A stretch of DNA of 64,000 bases from Loxodes magnus. Taxonomy: Eukaryota; Ciliophora; Karyorelictea; Loxodida; Loxodidae. Positions within the stretch are counted from its first letter, which is position 1, and the number at the start of each line of letters is the position of its first letter. Under the pieces are notes generated by a model, which saw only the letters and a list, made by a program, of their open reading frames with translations, was not told the origin of the DNA and made no database searches. Below, in pieces: positions 1 through 15,113 of this stretch. The translations under genes were made by a program, and so were the position numbers. The stretch covers positions 1 to 64,000 of the forward strand of contig CAMPDV010000224.1 of the NCBI GenBank assembly GCA_946699065.1, read 5' to 3'.

Positions 1-3000
1 TCTAAATACTTAATACTTCTCAAAGAATACTACTTAATATTGAAATTTCATCTTCTTTTATTACTTTACTTCTTCACTTTTCCAAATACTTAATACTTCT
101 CAAAGAATACTACTTAATATTGAAATTCTTTCGTCTTTTCTTACTTTACTTCTTCACTTTTCTAAATACTTAATACTTCTCAAAGCATACTACTTAAAAC
201 AGAAATTCTATCTTCTTTTCTTACTTTACTTCTTCACTTTTCTAAATACAACTTCTCAAAGAATACTACTTAATATTGAAATTTCATCTTCTTTTCTTAC
301 TTTACTTCTTCACTTTTCTAAATACTTAATACTTCTCAAAGCATACTACTTAAAACAGAAATTCCATCTTCTTTTCTTACTTTACTTCTTCACTTTTCTA
401 AATACTTAATACTTCTCAAAGCATTCTACTTAAAACTGAAATTCCATCTTCATTTCTTACTTTACTTCTTCACTTTTCTAAATACTTAATACTTCTCACG
501 GCATACTCTTAAAACTCAAATTCCATCTTCTTTTCTTACTTTAAGCATACTACTTAAAACTGAAATTCCATCTTCTTTTCTTACTTTACTTCTTCACTTT
601 TCTAAATACTTAATACTTCTCAAAGCATCTACTTAAAACAGAAATTCCATCTTCTTTTCTTACTTTACTTCTTCACTTTTCTAAATACTTAATACTTCTC
701 AAAGCATATTACTTAAAACTGAAATTCCATCTTCTTTTCTTACTTTACTTCTTCACTTTTCTAAATACAACTTCTCAAAGCATACTACTTAAAACAGAAA
801 TTCCATCTTCTTTTCTTACTTTAAGCATACTACTTAAAACAGAAATTCCATCTTCTTTTCTTACTTTACTTCTTCACTTTTCTAAATACTTAATAATTCT
901 CAAAGCATACTACTTAATATTGAAATTCTATCTTCTTTTCTTACTTTACTTCTTCACTTTTCTAAATACTTAATACTTCTCAAAGCATACTACTTAAAAC
1001 AGAAATTCCATCTTCTTTTCTTACTTTAAGCATACTACTTAAAACAGAAATTCCATCTTCTTTTCTTACTTTACTTCTTCACTTTTCTAAATACTTATTA
1101 CTTCTCAAAGCATACTACTCAAAACAGAAATTCTATCTTCTTTTCTTACTTTACTTCTTCACTTTTCTAAATACTTAATACTTCTCAAAGCATACTACTT
1201 AAAACTGAAATTCCATCTTCTTTTCTTACTTTACTTCTTCACTTTTCTAAATACAACTTCTCAAAGAATACTACTTAATATTGAAATTTCATCTTCTTTT
1301 CTTACTTTACTTCTTCACTTTTCTAAATACTTAATACTTCTCAAAGCATACTACTTAAAACAGAAATTCCATCTTCTTTTCTTACTTTACTTCTTCACTT
1401 TTCTAAATACTTAATACTTCTCAAAGCATACTACTTAAAACTGAAATCCGTCTTCTTTTCTTACTTTACTTCTTCACTTTTCTAAATACTTAATACTTCT
1501 CAAAGAATAATCCTTAATATTGAAATTTCATCTTCTTTTCTTACTTTACTTCTTCACTTTTCTAAATACTTAATACTTCTCAAAGCATACTACTTAATAT
1601 TGAAATTCTATCTTCTTTTCTTACTTTACTTCTTCACTTTTCTAAATACTTAATACTTCTCAAAGCATACTACTTAAAACTGAAATCCGTCTTCTTTTCT
1701 TACTTTACTTCTTCACTTTTCTAAATACTTAATACTTCTCAAAGCATACTACTTAAAACTGAAATTCTATCTTCTTTTCTTACTTTACTTCTTCACTTTT
1801 CTAAATACTTAATGCTTCTCAAAGCATACTTCTTAAAACTGAAATTCTTTCGTCTTTTCTTACTTTACTTCTTCACTTTTCTAAATACTTATTACTTCTC
1901 AAAGAATACTACTTAAAACTGAAATCCGTCTTCTTTTCTTACTTTACTTCTTCACTTTTCTAAATACAACTTCTCAAAGAATACTACTTAAAACAGAAAT
2001 TTCATCTTCTTTTCTTACTTTACTTCTTCACTTTTCTAAATACAACTTCTCAAAGAATACTACTTAATATTGAAATTTCATCTTCTTTTCTTACTTTACT
2101 TCTTCACTTTTCTAAATACTTAATACTTCTCAAAGCATACTACTTAAAACAGAAATTCCATCTTCTTTTCTTACTTTACTTCTTCACTTTTCTAAATACT
2201 TAATACTTCTCAAAGCATACTACTTAAAACTGAAATTCTATCTTCTTTTCTTACTTTACTTCTTCACTTTTCTAAATACTTAATACTTCTCAAAGCATAC
2301 TACTTAAAACTGAAATTCCATCTTCTTTTCTTACTTTACTTCTTCACTTTTCTAAATACTTAATACTTCTCAAAGTATACTACTTAAAACAGAAATTCTA
2401 TCTTCTTTTCTTACTTTACTTCTTCACTTTTCTAAATACAACTTCTCAAAGCATACTACTTAAAACAGAAATTTCATCTTCTTTTCTTACTTTACTTCTT
2501 CACTTTTCTAAATACTTAATACTTCTCAAAGCATACTACTTAAAACAGAAATTCCATCTTCTTTTCTTACTTTACTTCTTCACTTTTCTAAATACTTAAT
2601 ACTTCTCAAAGCATACTACTTAAAACTGAAATTCTATCTTCTTTTCTTACTTTACTTCTTCACTTTTCTAAATACTTAATACTTCTCAAAGCATACTACT
2701 TAAAACTGAAATTCCATCTTCTTTTCTTACTTTACTTCTTCACTTTTCTAAATACAACTTCTCAAAGAATACTACTTAAAACTGAAATTCCATCTTCTTT
2801 TCTTACTTTAAGCATACTACTTAAAACAGAAATTTCATCTTCTTTTCTTACTTTACTTCTTCACTTTTCTAAATACTTAATACTTCTCAAAGCATACTAC
2901 TTAAAACAGAAATTCCATCTTCTTTTCTTACTTTACTTCTTCACTTTTCTAAATACAACTTCTCAAAGAATACTACTTAATATTGAAATTTCATCTTCTT

Positions 3001-6000
3001 TTCTTACTTTACTTCTTCACTTTTCTAAATACTTAATACTTCTCAAAGCATACTACTTAAAACAGAAATTCCATCTTCTTTTCTTACTTTACTTCTTCAC
3101 TTTTCTAAATACTTAATACTTCTCAAAGCATACTACTTAAAACTGAAATTCCATCTTCTTTTCTTACTTTACTTCTTCACTTTTCTAAATACTTATTACT
3201 TCTCAAAGCATACTACTTAAAACAGAAATTCCATCTTCTTTTCTTACTTTACTTCTTCACTTTTCTAAATACTTATTACTTCTCAAAGCATACTACTTAA
3301 AACAGAAATTCCATCTTCTTTTCTTACTTTACTTCTTCACTTTTCTAAATACTTAATACTTCTCAAAGCATACTACTTAAAACTGAAATTCCATCTTCTT
3401 TTCTTACTTTACTTCTTCACTTTTCTAAATACTTAATACTTCTCAAAGCAAACTACTTAAAACTGAAATTCCATCTTCTTTTCTTACTTTACTTCTTCAA
3501 TTTTTAAATACTTATTACTTCTCAAAGAATACTACTTAAAACAGAAATTCCATCTTCTTTTCTTACTTTAAGCATACTACTTAAAACAGAAATTTCATCT
3601 TCTTTTCTTACTTTACTTCTTCACTTTTCTAAATACTTAATACTTCTCAAAGCATACTACTTAAAACAGAAATTCCATCTTCTTTTCTTACTTTACTTCT
3701 TCACTTTTCTAAATACTTAATACTTCTCAAAGCATACTACTTAAAACTGAAATTCCATCTTCTTTTCTTACTTTACTTCTTCACTTTTCTAAATACTTAA
3801 TACTTCTCAAAGCATACTACTTAATATTGAAATTCTATCTTCTTTTCTTACTTTACTTCTTCACTTTTCTAAATACTTAATACTTCTCAAAGCATACTAC
3901 TTAAAACAGAAATTTCATCTTCTTTTCTTACTTTACTTCTTCACTTTTCTAAATACTTAATACTTCTCAAAGCATACTACTTAAAACAGAAATTCCATCT
4001 TCTTTTCTTACTTTACTTCTTCACTTTTCTAAATACTTAATAATTCTCAAAGCATACTACTTAAAACAGAAATTCCATCTTCTTTTCTTACTTTAATCAT
4101 ACTACTTAAAACAGAAATTCCATCTTCTTTTATTACTTTACTTCTTCACTTTTCCAAATACTTAATGCTTCTCAAAGCATACTTCTTAAAACTGAAATTC
4201 TTTCGTCTTTTCTTACTTTACTTCTTCACTTTTCTAAATACTTATTACTTCTCAAAGAATACTACTTAAAACAGAAATTCTTTCGTCTTTTCTTACTTTA
4301 CTTCTTCACTTTTCTAAATACTTAATACTTCTTAAAGCAAACTATTTAAAACTGAAATTCTATCTTCTTTTCTTACTTTACTTCTTCACTTTTCTAAATA
4401 CTTAATACTTCTCAAAGCATACTACTTAATATTGAAATTCTTTCGTCTTTTCTTACTTTACTTCTTCACTTTTCTAAATACAACTTCTCAAAGCAAACTA
4501 CTTAAAACTGAAATTCTATCTTCTTTTCTTACTTTACTTCTTCACTTTTCTAAATACAACTTCTCAAAGAATACTACTTAAAACAGAAATTTCATCTTCT
4601 TTTCTTACTTTACTTCTTCACTTTTCTAAATACAACTTCTCAAAGAATACTACTTAATATTGAAATTTCATCTTCTTTTCTTACTTTACTTCTTCACTTT
4701 TCTAAATACTTAATACTTCTCAAAGCATACTACTTAAAACAGAAATTCCATCTTCTTTTCTTACTTTACTTCTTCACTTTTCTAAATACTTAATACTTCT
4801 CAAAGCATACTACTTAAAACTGAAATTCTATCTTCTTTTCTTACTTTACTTCTTCACTTTTCTAAATACTTAATACTTCTCAAAGCATACTACTTAAAAC
4901 TGAAATTCCATCTTCTTTTCTTACTTTACTTCTTCACTTTTCTAAATACTTAATACTTCTCAAAGCATACTACTTAAAACAGAAATTCTATCTTCTTTTC
5001 TTACTTTACTTCTTCACTTTTCTAAATACTTAATACTTCTCAAAGCATACTACTTAAAACAGAAATTTCATCTTCTTTTCTTACTTTACTTCTTCACTTT
5101 TCTAAATACAACTTCTCAAAGAATACTACTTAATATTGAAATTTCATCTTCTTTTCTTACTTTACTTCTTCACTTTTCTAAATACTTAATACTTCTCAAA
5201 GCATACTACTTAAAACAGAAATTCCATCTTCTTTTCTTACTTTACTTCTTCACTTTTCTAATAACTTAATACTTCTCAAAGCATACTACTTAAAACTGAA
5301 ATTCCATCTTCTTTTCTTACTTTACTTCTTCACTTTTCTAAATACTTATTACTTCTCAAAGCATACTACTTAAAACAGAAATTCCATCTTCTTTTCTTAC
5401 TTTACTTCTTCACTTTTCTAAATACAACTTCTCAAAGAATACTACTTAAAACAGAAATTTCATCTTCTTTTCTTACTTTACTTCTTCACTTTTCTAAATA
5501 CAACTTCTCAAAGAATACTACTTAATATTGAAATTCTTTCGTCTTTTCTTACTTTACTTCTTCACTTTTCTAAATACTTAATACTTCTCAAAGCAAACTA
5601 CTTAAAACTGAAATTCCATCTTCTTTTCTTACTTTACTTCTTCACTTTTCTAAATACTTATTACTTCTCAAAGAATACTACTTAAAACAGAAATTTCATC
5701 TTCTTTTCTTACTTTACTTCTTCACTTTTCTAAATACTTAATACTTCTCAAAGAATACTACTTAATATTGAAATTTCATCTTCTTTTATTACTTTACTTC
5801 TTCACTTTTCCAAATACTTAATACTTCTCAAAGAATACTACTTAATATTGAAATTCTTTCGTCTTTTCTTACTTTACTTCTTCACTTTTCTAAATACTTA
5901 ATACTTCTCAAAGCATACTACTTAAAACTGAAATTCCATCTTCTTTTCTTACTTTACTTCTTCACTTTTCTAAATACAACTTCTCAAAGAATACTACTTA

Positions 6001-8749
6001 ATATTGAAATTTCATCTTCTTTTCTTACTTTACTTCTTCACTTTTCTAAATACTTAATACTTCTCAAAGCATACTACTTAAAACAGAAATTCCATCTTCT
6101 TTTCTTACTTTACTTCTTCACTTTTCTAAATACTTAATACTTCTCAAAGCATTCTACTTAAAACTGAAATTCCATCTTCATTTCTTACTTTACTTCTTCA
6201 CTTTTCTAAATACTTAATACTTCTCAAAGCATACTACTTAAAACAGAAATTCCATCTTCTTTTCTTACTTTAAGCATACTACTTAAAACAGAAATTCCAT
6301 CTTCTTTTCTTACTTTACTTCTTCACTTTTCTAAATACTTAATACTTCTCAAAGCATACTACTTAAAACAGAAATTCCATCTTCTTTTCTTACTTTACTT
6401 CTTCACTTTTCTAAATACTTAATACTTCTCAAAGCATATTACTTAAAACTGAAATTCCATCTTCTTTTCTTACTTTACTTCTTCACTTTTCTAAATACAA
6501 CTTCTCAAAGCATACTACTTAAAACAGAAATTCCATCTTCTTTTCTTACTTTAAGCATACTACTTAAAACAGAAATTCCATCTTCTTTTCTTACTTTACT
6601 TCTTCACTTTTCTAAATACTTAATAATTCTCAAAGCATACTACTTAATATTGAAATTCTATCTTCTTTTCTTACTTTACTTCTTCACTTTTCTAAATACT
6701 TAATACTTCTCAAAGCATACTACTTAAAACAGAAATTCCATCTTCTTTTCTTACTTTAAGCATACTACTTAAAACAGAAATTCCATCTTCTTTTCTTACT
6801 TTACTTCTTCACTTTTCTAAATACTTAATACTTCTCAAAGAATACTACTTAATATTGAAATTTCATCTTCTTTTCTTACTTTACTTCTTCACTTTTCTAA
6901 ATACTTAATACTTCTCAAAGCATACTACTTAAAACTGAAATTCCATCTTCTTTTCTTACTTTACTTCTTCACTTTTCTAAATACAACTTCTCAAAGAATA
7001 CTACTTAATATTGAAATTTCATCTTCTTTTCTTACTTTACTTCTTCACTTTTCTAAATACTTAATACTTCTCAAAGCATACTACTTAAAACAGAAATTCC
7101 ATCTTCTTTTCTTACTTTACTTCTTCACTTTTCTAAATACTTAATACTTCTCAAAGCATACTACTTAAAACTGAAATCCGTCTTCTTTTCTTACTTTACT
7201 TCTTCACTTTTCTAAATACTTAATACTTCTCAAAGAATAATCCTTAATATTGAAATTTCATCTTCTTTTCTTACTTTACTTCTTCACTTTTCTAAATACT
7301 TAATACTTCTCAAAGCATACTACTTAATATTGAAATTCTATCTTCTTTTCTTACTTTACTTCTTCACTTTTCTAAATACTTAATACTTCTCAAAGCATAC
7401 TACTTAAAACTGAAATCCGTCTTCTTTTCTTACTTTACTTCTTCACTTTTCTAAATACTTAATACTTCTCAAAGCATACTACTTAAAACTGAAATTCTAT
7501 CTTCTTTTCTTACTTTACTTCTTCACTTTTCTAAATACTTAATGCTTCTCAAAGCATACTACTCAAAACAGAAATTCTATCTTCTTTTCTTACTTTACTT
7601 CTTCACTTTTCTAAATACTTAATACTTCTCAAAGCATACTACTTAAAACAGAAATTCTTTCGTCTTTTCTTACTTTACTTCTTCACTTTTCTAAATACTT
7701 AATACTTCTCAAAGCATACTACTTAAAACAGAAATTCTATCTTCTTTTCTTACTTTACTTCTTCACTTTTCTAAATACTTAATACTTCTCAAAGAATACT
7801 ACTTAATATTGAAATTCTTTCGTCTTTTCTTACTTTACTTCTTCACTTTTCTAAATACTTAATACTTCTCAAAGCAAACTACTTAAAACTGAAATTCTAT
7901 CTTCTTTTCTTACTTTACTTCTTCACTTTTCTAAATACAACTTCTCAAAGAATACTACTTAAAACAGAAATTTCATCTTCTTTTCTTACTTTACTTCTTC
8001 ACTTTTCTAAATACAACTTCTCAAAGAATACTACTTAATATTGAAATTTCATCTTCTTTTCTTACTTTACTTCTTCACTTTTCTAAATACTTAATACTTC
8101 TCAAAGCATACTACTTAAAACAGAAATTCCATCTTCTTTTCTTACTTTACTTCTTCACTTTTCTAAATACTTAATACTTCTCAAAGCATACTACTTAAAA
8201 CTGAAATTCCATCTTCTTTTCTTACTTTACTTCTTCACTTTTCTAAATACTTATTACTTCTCAAAGCATACTACTTAAAACTGAAATTCCATCTTCTTTT
8301 CTTACTTTACTTCTTCACTTTTCTAAATACTTAATACTTCTCAAAGTATACTACTTAAAACAGAAATTCTATCTTCTTTTCTTACTTTACTTCTTCACTT
8401 TTCTAAATACAACTTCTCAAAGCATACTACTTAAAACAGAAATTTCATCTTCTTTTCTTACTTTACTTCTTCACTTTTCTAAATACTTAATACTTCTCAA
8501 AGCATACTACTTAAAACAGAAATTCCATCTTCTTTTCTTACTTTACTTCTTCACTTTTCTAAATACTTAATACTTCTCAAAGCATACTACTTAAAACTGA
8601 AATTCTATCTTCTTTTCTTACTTTACTTCTTCACTTTTCTAAATACTTAATACTTCTCAAAGCATACTACTTAAAACTGAAATTCCATCTTCTTTTCTTA
8701 CTTTACTTCTTCACTTTTCTAAATACAACTTCTCAAAGAATACTACTTA
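1..8749 (+). repeat. two diverged ~5.7-6.0-kb higher-order repeat copies
   Basis: Positions 1 to about 1,818 match 5,729 to about 7,548 at an offset of 5,728, rising to 5,730 after two 1-bp deletions in the left copy. Shared private marks include the TTTTATTAC/TTTTCCAAAT dimer at 1-140 and 5,729-5,868, GCATTCTACTT at 421 and 6,149, and GAATAATCC at 1,505 and 7,235. A second collinear stretch, about 1,953-2,778 against 7,924-8,749, has an offset of 5,971 and shares the rare CAAAGTATAC near 2,372 and 8,343. The change of offset shows that segments were gained or lost between the copies after duplication. A related block also starts near 4,541 (offset about 2,590 from 1,953). These copies are more diverged than the HORs further right. 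Confidence 0.85.
495..540 (+). repeat. locally mutated type A monomer
   Basis: Within an otherwise good match to 6,223-6,269, this stretch reads TCTCACGGCATACTCTTAAA and then AACTCAAATTCC. It therefore carries several substitutions and a 1-bp deletion packed into about 30 bases. The cluster is absent from every other copy I read, so it is private to this position. It could be a real local mutation cluster or an error in the underlying assembly. Confidence 0.7.
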
Positions 8750-8756
8750 AAACAGA

Positions 8757-9910
8757 AATTTCATCTTCTTTTCTTACTTTACTTCTTCACTTTTCTAAAT
8801 ACTTAATACTTCTCAAAGAATACTACTTAATATTGAAATTTCATCTTCTTTTATTACTTTACTTCTTCACTTTTCCAAATACTTAATACTTCTCAAAGAA
8901 TACTACTTAATATTGAAATTCTTTCGTCTTTTCTTACTTTACTTCTTCACTTTTCTAAATACTTAATACTTCTCAAAGCAAACTACTTAAAACTGAAATT
9001 CTTCTTCGTTTCTTACTTTACTTCTTCACTTTTCTAAATACTTAATACTTCTCAAAGCATACTACTTAAAACAGAAATTCTATCTTCTTTTCTTACTTTA
9101 CTTCTTCACTTTTCTAAATACTTAATACTTCTCAAAGAATACTACTTAATATTTAAATTCTTTCGTCTTTTCTTACTTTACTTCTTCACTTTTCTAAATA
9201 CTTAATACTTCTCAAAGCAAACTACTTAAAACTGAAATTCTATCTTCTTTTCTTACTTTACTTCTTCACTTTTCTAAATACAACTTCTCAAAGAATACTA
9301 CTTAATATTGAAATTTCATCTTCTTTTCTTACTTTACTTCTTCACTTTTCTAAATACTTAATACTTCTCAAAGAATACTACTTAATATTGAAATTTCATC
9401 TTCTTTTATTACTTTACTTCTTCACTTTTCCAAATACTTAATACTTCTCAAAGAATACTACTTAATATTGAAATTCTTTCGTCTTTTCTTACTTTACTTC
9501 TTCACTTTTCTAAATACTTAATACTTCTCAAAGCAAACTACTTAAAACTGAAATTCTTCTTCGTTTCTTACTTTACTTCTTCACTTTTCTAAATACTTAA
9601 TACTTCTCAAAGCATACTACTTAAAACAGAAATTCTATCTTCTTTTCTTACTTTACTTCTTCACTTTTCTAAATACTTAATACTTCTCAAAGAATACTAC
9701 TTAATATTTAAATTCTTTCGTCTTTTCTTACTTTACTTCTTCACTTTTCTAAATACTTAATACTTCTCAAAGCAAACTACTTAAAACTGAAATTCTATCT
9801 TCTTTTCTTACTTTACTTCTTCACTTTTCTAAATACAACTTCTCAAAGAATACTACTTAATATTGAAATTTCATCTTCTTTTCTTACTTTACTTCTTCAC
9901 TTTTCTAAAT
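8757..9910 (+). repeat. 555-bp tandem duplication (two copies)
   Basis: Copy 1 is about 8,757-9,311 and copy 2 about 9,312-9,910, with a constant offset of 555. Both contain the same rare marks in the same order: the TTTTATTAC/TTTTCCAAAT dimer (8,851 and 9,406), the unusual ATTCTTCTTCGTTTC (from 8,998 and 9,553) and the TAATATTTAAATTC variant. The next unit to the right does not continue the pattern, so this is one two-copy event of about seven monomers. Confidence 0.88.
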
Positions 9911-12234
9911 ACAACTTCTAAAAGAATACTACTTAATATTGAAATTCTTTCGTCTTTTCTTACTTTACTTCTTCACTTTTCTAAATACTTAATACTTCTC
10001 AAAGCAAACTACTTAAAACTGAAATTCCATCTTCTTTTCTTACTTTACTTCTTCACTTTTCTAAATACTTATTACTTCTCAAAGAATACTACTTAAAACA
10101 GAAATTTCATCTTCTTTTCTTACTTTACTTCTTCACTTTTCTAAATACTTAATACTTCTCAAAGAATACTACTTAATATTGAAATTTCATCTTCTTTTAT
10201 TACTTTACTTCTTCACTTTTCCAAATACTTAATACTTCTCAAAGAATACTACTTAATATTGAAATTCTTTCGTCTTTTCTTACTTTACTTCTTCACTTTT
10301 CTAAATACTTAATACTTCTCAAAGCATACTACTTAAAACTGAAATTCCATCTTCTTTTCTTACTTTACTTCTTCACTTTTCTAAATACTTATTACTTCTC
10401 AAAGCATACTACTTAAAACAGAAATTCCATCTTCTTTTCTTACTTTACTTCTTCACTTTTCTAAATACAACTTCTCAAAGCAAACTACTTAAAACAGAAA
10501 TTTCATCTTCTTTTCTTACTTTACTTCTTCACTTTTCTAAATACAACTTCTCAAAGAATACTACTTAATATTGAAATTCTTTCGTCTTTTCTTACTTTAC
10601 TTCTTCACTTTTCTAAATACTTAATACTTCTCAAAGCAAACTACTTAAAACTGAAATTCCATCTTCTTTTCTTACTTTACTTCTTCACTTTTCCAAATAC
10701 TTAATAATTCTCAAAGCATACTACTTAAAACAGAAATTCCATCTTCTTTTCTTACTTTACTTCTTCACTTTTCTAAATACTTAATACTTCTCAAAGAATA
10801 CTACTTAATATTGAAATTTCATCTTCTTTTATTACTTTACTTCTTCACTTTTCCAAATACTTAATACTTCTCAAAGAATACTACTTAATATTGAAATTCT
10901 TTCGTCTTTTCTTACTTTACTTCTTCACTTTTCTAAATACTTAATACTTCTCAAAGCAAACTACTTAAAACTGAAATTCTTCTTCGTTTCTTACTTTACT
11001 TCTTCACTTTTCTAAATACTTAATACTTCTCAAAGCATACTACTTAAAACTGAAATCCGTCTTCTTTTCTTACTTTACTTCTTCACTTTTCTAAATACTT
11101 AATACTTCTCAAAGAATACTACTTAATATTGAAATTTCATCTTCTTTTCTTACTTTACTTCTTCACTTTTCTAAATACAACTTCTCAAAGAATACTACTT
11201 AAAACTGAAATTCCATCTTCTTTTCTTACTTTAAGCATACTACTTAAAACAGAAATTCCATCTTCTTTTCTTACTTTACTTCTTCACTTTTCTAAATACT
11301 TAATACTTCTCAAAGCATACTACTTAAAACAGAAATTCCATCTTCTTTTCTTACTTTACTTCTTCACTTTTCTAAATACTTAATACTTCTCAAATAATAC
11401 ACTTTAAAACTGAAATTCTATCTTCTTTTCTTACTTTACTTCTTCACTTTTCTAAATACTTAATGCTTCTCAAAGCATACTTCTTAAAACTGAAATTCTT
11501 TCGTCTTTTCTTACTTTACTTCTTCACTTTTCTAAATACTTAATACTTCTCAAAGCATATTACTTAAAACTGAAATTCCATCTTCATTTCTTACTTTACT
11601 TCTTCACTTTTCTAAATACTTAATACTTCTCAAAGAATACTACTTAATATTGAAATTTTATTTTTTTCTTACTTTACTTCTTCACTTTTCTAAATACTTA
11701 ATACTTCTCAAAGCATACTACTTAAAACAGAAATCCGTCTTCTTTTCTTACTTTACTTCTTCACTTTTCTAAATACTTAATACTTCTCAAAGAATACTAC
11801 TTAAAACAGAAATTCCATCTTCTTTTCTTACTTTACTTCTTCACTTTTCTAAATACAACTTCTCAAAGAATACTACTTAAAACTGAAATTCCATCTTCTT
11901 TTCTTACTTTAAGCATACTACTTAAAACAGAAATTTCATCTTCTTTTCTTACTTTACTTCTTCACTTTTCTAAATACTTAATACTTCTCAAAGCATACTA
12001 CTTAAAACAGAAATTCCATCTTCTTTTCTTACTTTACTTCTTCACTTTTCTAAATACTTAATAATTCTCAAAGCATACTACTTAAAACTGAAATTCCATC
12101 TTCTTTTCTTACTTTACTTCTTCACTTTTCTAAATACTTAATACTTCTCAAAGCATACTACTTAAAACAGAAATTCCATATTCTTTTCTTACTTTACTTC
12201 TTCACTTTTCTAAATACTTAATACTTCTCAAAGC

Positions 12235-13285
12235 ATACTACTTAAAACTGAAATTCCATCTTCTTTTCTTACTTTAAGCATACTACTTAAAACAGAAATT
12301 CCATCTTCTTTTCTTACTTTACTTCTTCACTTTTCTAAATACTTAATAATTCTCAAAGCATACTACTTAAAACAGAAATTCCATCTTCTTTTCTTACTTT
12401 ACTTCTTCACTTTTCTAAATACTTAATACTTCTCAAAGCATACTACTTAAAACAGAAATTCCATCTTCTTTTCTTACTTTAAGCATACTACTTAAAACAG
12501 AAATTCCATCTTCTTTTCTTACTTTACTTCTTCACTTTTCTAAATACTTATTACTTCTAAAAGCATACTACTCAAAACAGAAATTCTATCATCTTTTCTT
12601 ACTTTACTTCTTCACTTTTCTAAATACAACTTCTCAAAGAATACTACTTAAAACTGAAATTCCATCTTCTTTTCTTACTTTAAGCATACTACTTAAAACA
12701 GAAATTTCATCTTCTTTTCTTACTTTACTTCTTCACTTTTCTAAATACTTAATACTTCTCAAAGCATACTACTTAAAACAGAAATTCCATCTTCTTTTCT
12801 TACTTTACTTCTTCACTTTTCTAAATACTTAATACTTCTCAAAGCATACTACTTAAAACAGAAATTCCATCTTCTTTTCTTACTTTAAGCATACTACTTA
12901 AAACAGAAATTCCATCTTCTTTTCTTACTTTACTTCTTCACTTTTCTAAATACTTATTACTTCTCAAAGCATACTACTCAAAACAGAAATTCTATCATCT
13001 TTTCTTACTTTACTTCTTCACTTTTCTAAATACAACTTCTCAAAGAATACTACTTAAAACTGAAATTCCATCTTCTTTTCTTACTTTAAGCATACTACTT
13101 AAAACAGAAATTTCATCTTCTTTTCTTACTTTACTTCTTCACTTTTCTAAATACTTAATACTTCTCAAAGCATACTACTTAAAACAGAAATTCCATCTTC
13201 TTTTCTTACTTTACTTCTTCACTTTTCTAAATACTTAATACTTCTCAAAGCATACTACTTAAAACTGAAATTCCATCTTCTTTTC
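12235..13285 (+). repeat. 406-bp tandem repeat, ~2.6 copies
   Basis: Offset 406 links about 12,235-12,640, 12,641-13,046 and a partial third copy at 13,047-13,285. The first two share the rare CTATCATCTTTTC (ATC at 12,591 and 12,997). Each unit combines 45-bp truncated and full-length monomers, with a 76-bp monomer beginning near 12,621 and 13,027. Only scattered single-base differences separate the copies, for example AATAATTC against AATACTTC near 12,341/12,747. Confidence 0.85.
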
Positions 13286-13589
13286 TTACTTTACTTCTTC
13301 ACTTTTCTAAATACTTAATACTTCTCAAAGCATACTACTTAAAACTGAAATTCCATCTTCTTTTCTTACTTTAAGCATACTACTTAAAACAGAAATTCCA
13401 TCTTCTTTTCTTACTTTAAGCATACTACTTAAAACAGAAATTCCATCTTCTTTTCTTACTTTACTTCTTCACTTTTCTAAATACTTATTACTTCTCAAAG
13501 CATACTACTTAAAACAGAAATTCTATCTTCTTTTCTTACTTTACTTCTTCACTTTTCTAAATACAACTTCTCAAAGAATACTACTTAAA

Positions 13590-15113
13590 ACTGAAATTCC
13601 ATCTTCTTTTCTTACTTTAAGCATACTACTTAAAACAGAAATTTCATCTTCTTTTCTTACTTTACTTCTTCACTTTTCTAAATACTTAATACTTCTCAAA
13701 GCATACTACTTAAAACTGAAATTCCATCTTCTTTTCTTACTTTCTTCTTCACTTTTCTAAATACTTATTACTTCTCAAAGCATACTACTTAAAACAGAAA
13801 TTCCATCTTCTTTTCTTACTTTACTTCTTCACTTTTCTAAATACTTAATACTTCTCAAAGCATACTACTTAAAACTGAAATTCCATCTTCTTTTCTTACT
13901 TTAAGCATACTACTTAAAACAGAAATTCCATCTTCTTTTCTTACTTTACTTCTTCACTTTTCTAAATACTTAATAATTCTCAAAGCATACTACTTAAAAC
14001 AGAAATTCCATCTTCTTTTCTTACTTTACTTCTTCACTTTTCTAAATACTTAATACTTCTCAAAGCATACTACTTAAAACAGAAATTCTATCTTCTTTTC
14101 TTACTTTCTTCTTCACTTTTCTAAATACTTAATACTTCTCAAAGCATACTTCTTAAAACTGAAAAACTTTCGTCTTTTCTTACTTTACTTCTTCACTTTT
14201 CTAAATACTTAATACTTCTCAAAGAATACTACTTAAAACAGAAATTCCATCTTCTTTTCTTACTTTACTTCTTCACTTTTCTAAATACTTAATACTTCTC
14301 AAAGCATACTACTTAAAACTGAAATTCCATCTTCTTTTCTTACTTTAAGCATACTACTTAAAACAGAAATTCCATCTTCTTTTCTTACTTTAAGCATACT
14401 ACTTAAAACAGAAATTCCATCTTCTTTTCTTACTTTACTTCTTCACTTTTCTAAATACTTAATACTTCTCAAAGCATACTACTTAAAACTGAAATTCCAT
14501 CTTCTTTTCTTACTTTCTTCTTCACTTTTCTAAATACTTATTACTTCTCAAAGCATACTACTTAAAACAGAAATTCCATCTTCTTTTCTTACTTTACTTC
14601 TTCACTTTTCTAAATACTTAATACTTCTCAAAGCATACTACTTAAAACTGAAATTCCATCTTCTTTTCTTACTTTAAGCATACTACTTAAAACAGAAATT
14701 CCATCTTCTTTTCTTACTTTACTTCTTCACTTTTCTAAATACTTAATAATTCTCAAAGCATACTACTTAAAACAGAAATTCCATCTTCTTTTCTTACTTT
14801 ACTTCTTCACTTTTCTAAATACTTAATACTTCTCAAAGCATACTACTTAAAACAGAAATTCTATCTTCTTTTCTTACTTTCTTCTTCACTTTTCTAAATA
14901 CTTAATACTTCTCAAAGCATACTTCTTAAAACTGAAAAACTTTCGTCTTTTCTTACTTTACTTCTTCACTTTTCTAAATACTTAATACTTCTCAAAGAAT
15001 ACTACTTAAAACAGAAATTCCATCTTCTTTTCTTACTTTACTTCTTCACTTTTCTAAATACTTAATACTTCTCAAAGCATACTACTTAAAACAGAAATTC
15101 CATCTTCTTTTCT
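13590..15113 (+). repeat. 773-bp tandem duplication (two copies)
   Basis: Copy 1 is about 13,590-14,362 and copy 2 about 14,363-15,113, offset 773. Both carry two monomers with the deletion form TTACTTTCTTCTTCAC (13,741 with 14,514, and 14,105 with 14,878) and one with GAAAAACTTTCG (14,161 and 14,934). I noticed these forms nowhere else in the window, so they are good private markers of one recent tandem duplication. Confidence 0.9.

Noticed and set aside
9863..10096. 77-codon frame, and a similar 84-codon frame at 11,129-11,383
   Set aside because: Same satellite reading as above, lengthened by 76-bp or 45-bp monomers that reset the frame. TTG start and no coding signal.
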